A stretch of DNA of 64,000 nucleotides from the NCBI GenBank assembly GCA_964036195.1, contig OZ038456.1, forward strand, positions 22,111,792 through 22,175,791, read 5' to 3'. Under the pieces are notes generated by a model that did no database searches, was not told the DNA's origin, and was given only the letters and a program-made list of their open reading frames with translations. Origin of the DNA: Sphaerolaimus hirsutus (taxonomy: Eukaryota > Nematoda > Chromadorea > Monhysterida > Sphaerolaimidae). The position numbers and the translations under genes are program-made. Shown here piece by piece: positions 10,290 to 20,800 of the stretch. Within the stretch, counting starts at the first letter, position 1; every line of letters begins with the position of its first letter.

Positions 10290-12175
10290 AAATTACTTTG
10301 TATCATTTTACAGGTTGCATGCAACCGTCGACGTAAAATGTTATGACGTAAAATGATTTTTAAATCATTTTACGTCCTATCATTTTATGTCAACATTTTA
10401 TGTCAAATGCAAAAATGAGATTTGTCAGTGATGTAAAATGTTTGATGTAAAATGTTAGACATAAAATGTTTGACAATAAATGTTCGATGTAAAATGTTTA
10501 ACGTAAAATGTTTGACATAAATTGTGTGATGCAGAATGTGATAACATGAAATAAAAAATACATAATTACAAAATGAAAATTTGTACTGAAAATGTGATTT
10601 AATAGAAATGCACATTCCTGTGTCCTATTCTGTTGTACATTGGCCAATTTTGATGCCATTCGAGTATGTTGGGATTTGGGGCTTGGGCTATGATGAATTG
10701 TTTTGGTTTGCTCGAAAAATCCCCCAGTCCCAAGAAAAGGGGGGTCTATAAAAAGGTGGTCATTTTGCACGCATGATCTGCACATTGACATTGAAGCTAA
10801 ATAACTCGGTCATTTCTGGGCCGATTGGGATCGTGCAACACTTAAAATGATCAGGACAACCATAAGATTCAATTTTTGTGGTCGGATTAGTGATGTCTGT
10901 ATTCCGAATGGCAATCTAACCTACTTTTTGACATGAAGAATAGTCATAATAATAATTTTTCAAGACGTTTTTTTGAACATTCTATCATACACTTCAGACA
11001 AAAGGAAGTAATCTAGCCAGAAAATTATTTCAATATCTCGTTCCAGTCAAAAGTTGGCGCACCAGATGCAGCGTGCCAGGTGCCATGGGCGCCACAGGAA
11101 AATGGCGCCAAGCGCCAAGGGTGCCATGGCGCCATCTTAAAGACGAGCGCCAGGCATCAATGGCGCCACAGGAAAAGGGTGCCAAGCGCCAATGGGGCCA
11201 TGGTGTGGTGCTCCTTAGCGCCCTCAAATGGTGCCAGCGGCGTGGCGCCATTCCATCAGAAATGAGAGCATGTTCAAAAAGATGATTTTTTCATGTTTAA
11301 AAACCAGGTTAAATCAGCATACGGAATTTAGACATCACTACTACAACCACAAACATTGAATCTGCAGACTGTCCTGATCATTTTAAGTGTTGAACAATCC
11401 AAATCAGCCTTGAAATGCCTGAGTTATTAAGCTTCAAAGTCAATGTGCAGATTGTCTATTCAAAATTACCACCCTTTTATAGACCCCCATTATCTTGCGA
11501 CTGGGGGATTATTCAAAGAAACCAAGACAATTCGCTATAGACCAGACCCCAAACCCCAACATACTTGAATGACATCAAAATCGGCCAATGTACACCAGAA
11601 TGGGATGCAGGAATGTGCATTTCTATGAAATCATGAAAAAACATAGGTACACTAATTAGTTTGCATGAAAGTTACATGAAAAGTTACAAAAAAATACAAT
11701 AGAAATAATATACACACTTAAAAATCATTTTTACCATTTATTTCACTAAAAAATATATTTTACACATTCATTTTACGTCACAAATAAAAGTATAATTACA
11801 GCATGATGTAAAAAGTTGTTGATGTAAAATGTTTATCAGTAAACATCAATTTATGTCAACGGTCTGACGTGAAAAGATATGACAACTTGCATTTCACATC
11901 AACATTTTACGCAATGTGAAATGTTTCTGATGTGAAATGTTGCTGATGTGAAATGTTTGATGTGAAATGTCGACGTGAAATGATACAATTTTGAAGTACA
12001 ATTAATAACACATTTATTACTTAATATTTTCCAAAACCTTTTTAGGACATTAAACACAATTACCAGGACAACATTATTCTGAAATTACAAGACCATATCT
12101 TTGTCCATTCTCATGTAATCAATTTTACGACATCATTTCACGTTGTCATGTTACGTCCAATCAATGCTGGGCTCT
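10290..12175. repeat. Large inverted-repeat element with 0.6-kb arms
   Basis: The left arm (about 10310-10920) is matched in reverse by the right arm (about 11290-12170). For example 'acattggccaattttgatg' in the left arm has its complement near 11580, and 'atgatcaggacaacc' pairs with 'gtcctgatcattttaag'. The outer arms are repeats of 'gtaaaatgttgacg' type. The centre holds a GGCGCC array (11050-11270). No open frame of interest. Confidence 0.65.
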
Positions 12176-12925
12176 AATTCCGGCTTAAGTAACAAAAAAC
12201 TTGTGCCCAGAAACTAGACTCATGACAAAAAAAACTTGAATTGAACCAGAAAATTAGCTGACTGGAGAAATGGTGCAGAAGTAGTGATGTAAAGAGCGCT
12301 ACAACTTTGGTAAAATACCAAGGCACTTTTCAAAGCCATTTTTTGCTTTGGCGCAAGAGCCTTTTGGCAGCAGTTTTGTAAAAAATGTTTGAGTCATATT
12401 TCGTCATTGCGTGAATCCGTTGAAGAAAGTATTTGTAAAAAAACTGCATATCCTCTAGTAAGACCCCCATTGAATAAACCCCCCTAAAAACTCACCCCTG
12501 TTAGTCGAGTGAGGTTAACATACCCCCCCCCCCAAATAACACCCCGTCAGACGAAAAAATACCCCCGTATTCGAGGATATACGCTCCGTATGAAAACCAA
12601 AATTCCGCATGCGAAAATAAATTGCCAAATAACAGAGATGTCAATCCAGGAAAAACTTGAGATGTGGGGGGGGTAAATCTGGACAGCTTCATCCCCACAA
12701 AAAACATCGAAACAAACCTATAAATATGAATATTAAATCGCCGATAAATTCAGCGAAGCATTTTCTGAGCAATTCGAACGGTGCCGATTTAGCTGCCATT
12801 GAAAATTGCAATTTCATCGTTTTAGAGCAAAATGTGATACGGACTTTCATCCGGATGGCCTGCGGCAAAATTAGGATTATAAATAGTTTCAGCTGTAGAT
12901 GTGACAGAATGTCAAATTACATTTA

Positions 12926-13319
12926 CCGTATTACCTCGAATTATCCTCCATTGAATTAACCCTCCCCCCCCTCAAAATGGGTAGGGGAAATAATAACCCC
13001 CCACGAAATACCCCCCTCCAAAATGTACACCATGTATGCAATGCACATGATGTATTTATTATTGCTAATTTGCATTGCAGCTACACATACCTAGACTAGT
13101 TTGTAGCTATCTAAGTTTTTATGTCCAAATATATCCTGTTTGGACTTATTTATTACCTGTTTTGGGTACGTAAATGCCTACCATTTACTATGATCCTTAC
13201 GAAACTTTCTGACGAAATAATAGCCCCCCCCCTCGAATAAGCGCCACCTCGAATAAACCTTCCTCAAATTTTTCTGACGAAATAATAAACCCCCATGGGG
13301 GCATTTCGGGGTAATACGG
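12926..13319. mobile_element. TA-flanked CCGTATTA-type miniature element
   Basis: TA-CCGTATTACCTCGAATTAT at the left, ...GGGGTAATACGG-TA at the right. The interior holds C-runs and no gene. Confidence 0.7.
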
Positions 13320-13727
13320 TAACTTAACCACATCCCATTTTTTTCAAATACATATTTAGACGCAAATTGTTTGGCCAGTTTTTTATTGGACATTTATATT
13401 CCAGACGTCAAAAAAAAATGAACCAGATGTTTCTGGTTGGCCATAAAAACCGGCTAACGCGATTTTTTAGTGGATGTGAAATGAAGCCGGTCTTTTATGG
13501 CGCCATAAGAATTTGCTTTTATGAGAAAACAGTTGCTCGAAATTTGATTGATGTTTTGAAGCAGACTTTTGGATGCTCCATTTTTCAAAACGACTAGTTA
13601 ATACAGGCTAATCAACTAAGACAGAAGAAAATAAAACTTGGCGAAAACGTAAATCTTTTAAGACACGATGTTCTATACGACCGTGTGCCTGTTGGCGTGT
13701 AACCCGTTTCGCATGTAGACAACGGAT

Positions 13728-13953
13728 CAGGGGTTTCAGGTTTTAACCCTTGCGGGTGCTGGATAGATATGACAAAATGGAGCAAAGTTTAGCGATCTTG
13801 AGTAAAAATTGGGGCTAAAATTGCTCCGGTTTGCTTTGCTCAAGTTTGTTCCACATAGATACCTAGATAGTTGAGTGATTTGTGGGGGGCTCAAGGGATA
13901 GTATGCCTCGGGATAGATAGATAGCTGAGCAGCCCTCCCCCATGAGACCCCCG
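13728..13953. mobile_element. hAT-like element with GATAGATAG repeats
   Basis: Ends CAGGGGTTTCAGGT and ...CATGAGACCCCCG. Flanks caacggat (13720-13727) and caacgggt (13954-13961) match in 7 of 8 positions. The interior carries 'ggatagatagatagctgag'. Same family as 19510-19993. Confidence 0.6.
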
Positions 13954-14013
13954 CAACGGGTCTACATGCCAGGGGGTTTACATGCCAAGCGAGCGTACGC
14001 CGTTCTATACATA

Positions 14014-14652
14014 CCGTATTTCCTTGAAATGCCCCCAGGGAGTTCATTAGCCAGCAGATTTTGAGGGATGGGGGTAATTCGAGGGGGTATCCGAGGGGGT
14101 ATTTTTTGGGCATAAATTTTCGTGAAGGGTCGTAGTAAAGGATAGGTTGTTACATACCCAATTGGGGCACATCAATGTATACAATGCTATACAAACTAGT
14201 GTGTGTAATTCCGATGTAAATTGACCCCAATTAATACGTCATGTAAACACCTTCCCGGTCACGTCCGGCAGCCATTTTTTGATTGTACTTCTTCTATCCT
14301 ATCCCCAGTTCTAGGGTGCCCCCGAGGCTGAAACTTGGGGGAGATATTGTCGCAACCCCCCTCTACTTCGCATGAATTGGGGGGGGGGGGTCGCCGCGAC
14401 CCCCCCAATTCATGCGAAGTAGAGGGGGGTTGCGCCAATATCTCCCCCAAGTTTCAGCCTCGGGGGCGCCCTAGAACTGGGGATAGGATAGAAGAAGTAA
14501 AATAAAAAAATGGCTGCCGGACGTGACCGGGAAGGTGTTTACAATGCATGCTTACATGATGTACATACATTATTTAAGACGGGGGTATTTCGAGGGGGTG
14601 GGCTTTTTTTCCTATGCTCGCTCAAACCTGGGGGTATTTAGAAGAAGTACGG
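14014..14652. mobile_element. TA-flanked element containing a palindromic insertion
   Basis: Left end TA-CCGTATTTCCTTGAAATG, right end ...AGAAGTACGG-TA. The middle is occupied by the palindrome at 14243-14542. Confidence 0.6.
14243..14542. repeat. 300-bp near-perfect palindrome (fold-back element)
   Basis: Starts GTAAACACCTTCCCGGTCACG and ends with the exact reverse complement. The arms pair almost base for base to a G-run/C-run centre near 14390. The arm sequence recurs singly at 37500-37630 and 36245-36430. Confidence 0.85.
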
Positions 14653-14659
14653 TATGTAA

Positions 14660-15222
14660 AAACCATCGCACATCCAAGTTTCTGCGGTATTGTATAGTGT
14701 TGAGAGTTTAGTTTATTGCTCCATAAAATTTTTTAAAGCAATCTATGACGTACGTGCTAACAGCTTCCAGCGATTCCATCTAAAAACTAGTTAGTAAGAA
14801 ATTTAAAAGTTTAACAAAAATAGGTTTCATAATTGAAGCAACAAATGCATTGTGAATAGATAGGGTATAAATGCTGAAAAAATACATAAAGCACCTGAAT
14901 TTCTACTTCAACTTATCAACTATCATATAAAAAACAACCCATCAGATCATATTTCTTTCAAAATAAAACACAACACCAGACTAACTGACAAAATCTGATA
15001 ATAATATTGAAAATATCTTTCAAAATATAAAAACATACATTATATAAATATGTAAAAACAATTTGACAAAACACTGTTGTATATGTGTTAAGGATCTAGA
15101 CACATCAAAAAGTAATACACATTTGACAGAAGCCAAAGGCACCAAAAACGACGAAACGTCCCACTACGATTCTGTTGCGCAAAGGTCCCATGGTAATATA
15201 CCTAGAGTAAATAAAATCAGTA
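14660..15222. other. AT-rich stretch, nothing recognised
   Basis: No open frame with exon-like borders, no inverted ends and no RNA gene seen. Confidence 0.4.
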
Positions 15223-15394
15223 CCGTATTCCCTCGAAATACCCCCAGGGGGTTTATTTTTTCAGAGTACAAATTTTTAGGGGTGTAATTGAGGAAGGAGG
15301 TATTTCGGGTTTTGGTGACAGGGCAAACAGCAGTTTTTGGCAATTACCGTATTTCGAGAAAATACCGGGGGGAGGGTATTTCGAGAAAATACGG
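15223..15394. mobile_element. Short TA-flanked CCGTATTC element
   Basis: TA-CCGTATTCCCTCGAAATAC...GTATTTCGAGAAAATACGG-TA, 172 bp. 15400-16380 is AT-rich with only a decayed inverted-repeat end near 16020 ('cacactagtttac'). Confidence 0.7.
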
Positions 15395-16385
15395 TAGATG
15401 TTTAGTACCGCATTTCTCCTAATAGAACGGGTTACCCCCAATAGAATGGCCACTAAAGTTTCAAAAAAAAAATAAAACTGTGTTACACTTGAAAATTTGT
15501 AAAAAAATTGTAAAAAGGAACAACACCTCCAATAGCATGGCAGGTAAAAAAAGTTGACGAAAAAATAGTACGGCACTCTTATATTAGAAGAAATACAGCA
15601 GTGTGCAGTGTTTAATTAAAATACCCACCTATTTAAAAACTTCAACTACCCAGTCTATCATGACAAAATAAATAGAAACAGTATATCATTTTTTTCTCGA
15701 TGCAACAAAATTTAAATTTCTGGCAAGATTGTGTCATGCTATGTTAGATATAAAATGAATATATGGTGACATTTTGCAACATACATATATTACGATATAA
15801 ACATCTGAAATCAGATGAGCTAAGAAAAAGTTAGGAAGATGATAAATAGCTGCATAATTTAATAACAGACTCTGTAATGCCAAAAATTCAGACCCGGAAA
15901 ATTCCGGGAAAATGTCACCATGGAAATGACTCAGTTTAGAGTTGATCTTCAGTACAGAACAGAATATGAAGACAAATAACTTATTTTGTAAAAATACACT
16001 CTTAAAAAGCCCCCCCCCCCACACACTAGTTTACAACAGGTAAACTGAAAACTTTGTCAACTCATGAATCATGATCATGATTATAACTGTGACACTAAAG
16101 TAAATATTTGTGTTGGTTGCAGGAGTAAATCGCACAAAATACATAAAAATAAAGCATTTAAAAGGCAGTAACAGTGAGACTAGTAATGTAAATATAGAAT
16201 CTGTAATAATAGTTTTCGATAACTTTTTTTGGCAAATATAGTATTCCACTAGCTAAATACATTTGTTAGCGACCCAAAGTCCTAAAAATGTACATTTTTG
16301 GTGCCTTTCAAAAACGCGTTCCCAGCGGTCGACTAGAAATAGAACGGCACAAGGAGCAAGTTTAAATTACTAATGTTCTTATTTA

Positions 16386-17510
16386 CCGTATTACCTCGAA
16401 ATACCCCCATGGGGGTTTATTATTTCGCCAGCAAAATTAGAGGGGGGGGTTATTCGAGGGGGCAAGGACGTAGCCAGGGGGGGGGGCGGGGGGGGCGGCC
16501 GCCCCCCCCCTTCCCGGGCCGGACCAAAAAATGTGCCAGAAATGGCACTTTCAGACGACGATTTTGTCGACAGTTTGAAAAAAATTTTGCGCGCTAGCGC
16601 GCATTCTCCCTTCACAACATATATTTTTGGCTGACCAGTCTCCGCGGCCTAAAAGCCAGCGAAAATAGACTCAATTTCTGTCCATGTCGCTAGGGTTCAA
16701 ACGGGATCCCGATCCCGATCCCGGATCCCGTGAAATTCCGGGATTTACCAGTCCCGATCCCGATCCCGAAACCCCAATCCCGATCCCGATCCCGAAATCT
16801 CAAAAATACCAATCCCGATCCCGATCCCGAAAGTTTTCAAATCCCGATCCCGATCCCGAGAAACTCCCAAGTCCGGGATCCCGATCCCGGAAAAATTAGT
16901 GGAAATTATAAAAAGTGAAATAATGACGCTTTTGCATGCAAAAAAGTGGATGCAAACCCCCAGCGTCAATTTTATGCCACTTTTCTGGCATCCAACAGTG
17001 TTTTGAGACCTTTATGATCAACTGTGAATGCCAGAAAAATGGCCAAAATATCTATCCCTAGAACCCAATCCCGATCCCGGAAAAATGCCTATCCCAATCC
17101 CGATCCCGTGACCCCAATCCCGGCCAATCCCGATCCTGATCCCGATCCCGAAATCTCAAAAACCCAATCCCGATCCCGATCCCGATCCCGAAACCCCAAT
17201 CCCGATCCCGAAATCTCAAAAAGTGAATCCCGATCCCGATCCCGATCCCGAAAAGTCAATCCCGTTTGAACCCTACATGTCGCTGTATATGCCTGTAAAA
17301 TACAGACGTATACTGCTGTTTTGGCGCCAATGCCAACGCTAGTGGCGCCATGGCGTGGCGCCTACGAATGGCGCCAGCGCCATGGCGCCATTCCCCTACA
17401 ACAGGGGTAAAATTTTAGGGGGGGGGGGGAGCGCCGCCCCCCCCGTTCGCCGGGCTCCGTATACAATCCGGGGGGGGGTAATTCAAGGGGGGGGATTCGA
17501 TGTAATACGG
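16386..17510. mobile_element. Three-layer nested miniature elements
   Basis: The outer layer is TA-CCGTATTACCTCG...GATGTAATACGG-TA. Inside lies an inverted copy of the CAAGGACGTAGCCAGG family (from 16469, truncated at about 17465). Inside that lies the CCCGAT element at 16691-17275. The order of insertion is therefore clear. Confidence 0.7.
16691..17275. mobile_element. hAT-like element, CCCGAT subfamily
   Basis: Ends TAGGGTTCAAACGGGAT and ATCCCGTTTGAACCCTA. Perfect duplication catgtcgc (16683-16690 and 17276-17283). Both halves are runs of CCCGATCCCGAT. The open frames rich in 'PDPDPD' or 'SRSRSR' are translations of this repeat and should not be annotated as proteins. Confidence 0.9.
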
Positions 17511-17842
17511 TAATTCGGTTCACAAGTCACTTTTTTCCACAATTTTGTGGAAAGGCTGAATGAGTAAATCTGCAATATGCTTTAAAAAGCTGCCCTTATG
17601 AAGGGTTTGGAAACATTCCAAAATACGACAAAATAGCTAACATCTACCTAAATAACACATTTAGTGGCGTATTTACAATGCGTCAGCTGATATACACTCG
17701 AGCAGTATAACCCCCACCACGTGACTTAAAAAAATTCTCAAGAATACTGAAAACAAACATATTCAAAATTAAAGCAGGTCCACCTAAACACAAACGTTAA
17801 AAACGTAAAATTTCGCAAAATTCTCCCCAAAAACCCATCAAA

Positions 17843-20800
17843 TTAATCATTCCTGTCTTTCTTTATCTCATCCATGCATATGCACAGCGTCACGATGAGG
17901 GAAACGTCAACGTTTGGCGAAATTGCAACGTGATAATCGTGAACGCCGCCAAAAATGCTGCGCGCGTTTTCCGGGCGGTAAATTCTGGCGATCGGGACTC
18001 CGCCTTGTTTCGGCTCGCCGATGTAAATCATCGCTTCGTGCAGATTGAAGTTGCCCTGGGGGGGGGGGTTAAAGTCGGTGTTGTTTTGTTTAACTTGGGT
18101 GAAAATACCGAATTATCCACAAAAAAGATTCCGAAGCTTGCGCTTTTTATAAAAAAATGTTGATTTTTGAAATTTTTTAAAAACTCCTACCATCCTTAAT
18201 CTATACATACTTGATATACCAAAATACAAAATAATCCACAAAAACTGACAGATTTTAGAGCAGAATGAATTTGCATCAACACTAGTTGACAGTCTGCTCA
18301 TTCCGGCAAACTCAAATACATTCAAATTATAAATTTCATTTTTTCACTAATTTATCAATTTCAGGAGTTTTTGTCATCAACAAGTACTGATGCGTGTGTG
18401 TAGAGATAACACTTGATTTTTTCAACTGATTTTTTTAATCTGATATTCTAGATCAGTGCGGTAACTGATTCTTTAAATAAAAAGTAGAAATTTTAAGTTG
18501 CGGGTTTAAAAAAAATTGTTTTTTCAAATAATTTAAAACTCCCGCCAACCTCTTACCAACCACACAGTTAAAACAACAACAGAAAAACAAACCTTGCACA
18601 CGATCTGATACTGCCGTTTATCGTGTCCATTCACAACGACAGTGTCAGCTTTTGCCTTGACCATTGTCCAGTGGGCGTTCAATTTGAACATTTGCTCTTC
18701 GCTGTGCTCCCCACGATAGACCCTGGATTTTAGTGCTTTTGAACTTTCAGGGGTTCAGGGGATAGTAGCCAAAACAATTGCCTACAACTACACTACAACA
18801 AGCTACACTAACATATCACAGCTTATTATGACACAATAGCATGAACAAATGGAAGCTTTCACACTAAAAATGCCTCAAAACCAATGAAAACAATCACAAA
18901 TGTAAAGTGTATGTGAACTTGTGCACTTGCGCAGGGACGTAGCCAGGATTTTTGAGCGGTGGGGCGGATTGTATACGGAGCTCGGCGAACGGGGGGGGGG
19001 CGGCGCCCCCCCCCCCCCTAAATTTGACCCCTGTGGTAAAGGAATGGTGCCTTGGCGCCAGCGCCATTCGTAGGCGCGACGCCATGACGCCATTGGCGTT
19101 TGCATTGGCGCCAAATAGTGCTGTACTTGTATGTATTTTACATACATATACAGCGACGGGAGCGAATTTTCAGTGCTTTTTTGGTCCTAAACCACAGGTA
19201 TAACTAAAATATACTGTGCGGCGCCGAAATGCGCGCTTGCGCGCAAAATTTTTCCGGACTGGTGACAAAATCACTTTACGGAAGCACCAATTTGGGTATA
19301 TATTCTTGTCCGACCCGGGAAGGGGCCGGGGGGGGCGCACCCCCCGCCCCCCCCTGGCTACGTCCTTGCACTTGCGTGCATAAAAAAAGCAAAATACCTT
19401 GTTGTGTTTGTGTGGTCAGTGGTGGGTATTTTCTCCCTAGTTTATGGAAGTCAGCTTGGCTTATTGATTGAAGGTTGTGTTTGAGGTTGTTCTCTGTTGT
19501 TGTGTGAAGCAGGGGTCTCCAATATTTTGGCCCTCGCGGGGGCTGGATAGATAGCAAATCGCTCCTCCAGAGGGATAGATAGCTGTAAAAATTTTCTGGG
19601 GGGGGGCTGGGGGGGGGCTTGGGGGGGCAGAATATATAGGCTTTTTTCAAGGTTAAGAAGGCAGAAAGGGGAAAAAATCGCTAATAATCAGTTAAAAGTA
19701 GCCAAAAGTAGGTATAAAATGGCTAAAAATAGGTATATAACCATGTATATAGCCGGAAAGCACAATTTTGAAGGTGAAAAACTATAAAAAGGTGCGAACA
19801 TTAGTGATTTTGAGCGAAAATTGTGGCAAAATTTCTCAAAAACCACTCCAGATAGATAGATAGCTGAGCGATTTGGGGGGGGGTCTTTTGGGGTAGTAGC
19901 CAAAAATTTTGCCTCGGGATAGATAGATAGCTGAGCGGCCTCCGGGATAGATAGATAGCTGGCCAATTTGGGCCCCCCCCTAGGAGACCCCTGGTGTGAA
20001 GACTGAAGTGGTTGCCTTGGTTTGAGAGTTCAGGTGTCCAGGTTCAGAGATGGATGTTTTCTTTTATTAGAGTGAAGTTGTGAATATTTCACCAATCTAT
20101 AGATACTACTTCTGAAGCAAAAGCCTCTACTTATATATGGCTGGCTGTGTACTAAAACTGCTCCTTAAATCACAACAACTGATGTATAATAACACCCACA
20201 CAAGTAACAGAGCACACTTATCTGCTCATTTGATCACTAACATTCTATTTCAAGCGTCAATAACATTCTATTTCAAGCCTTATCTACTAATTGAATCATA
20301 ACATTACATTTCAGGCGGCACATGAAAGGGGAGATGTTTTGATAGCTGTGTCAGATGAATCACCCCTGCTTGTGTTATAGATGCATGCCTATTTTAAGCT
20401 ACTTACCATATACCTAGGTGTGTACATGTATTAGCTCCCATGTACATATTCACTACTGCTTAAATACTACCACATGTAGTGACACTGATTCTTAGAATAG
20501 TTATTAGATAAATATATTTAAATTATCACAAATAAATCACTCTCTTTTTATTGCCAAGATGGCAACATACTAGGGATGGAAAAAAGCGCTTTTTTTTAAC
20601 GGCCCCGCTTTTTTTTTAAAAAAAGCGCTTTTTTTAAAAAAAACGCGCTTTTTTCGCTTTTTTTCAAAAAATGTTGAGACGTTCCCTAAAAACCTCCCAA
20701 ATATGGTTCTGTATCAATATATACAGGTATATCAGACAAGTGACAGTACTTGTGATGATATATAGCCATATAATGGCTGTGTAGTCATTCAATAACATGA

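Noticed and set aside
12657-12959. 100-codon plus-strand ORF
   Set aside because: It runs into the end of a TA-flanked element and shows no domain.
16684-17269. Frames rich in PDPDPD or SRSRSR, like an SR protein
   Set aside because: They arise from the CCCGAT repeat of a hAT-like element; the same happens at 61683-62164.
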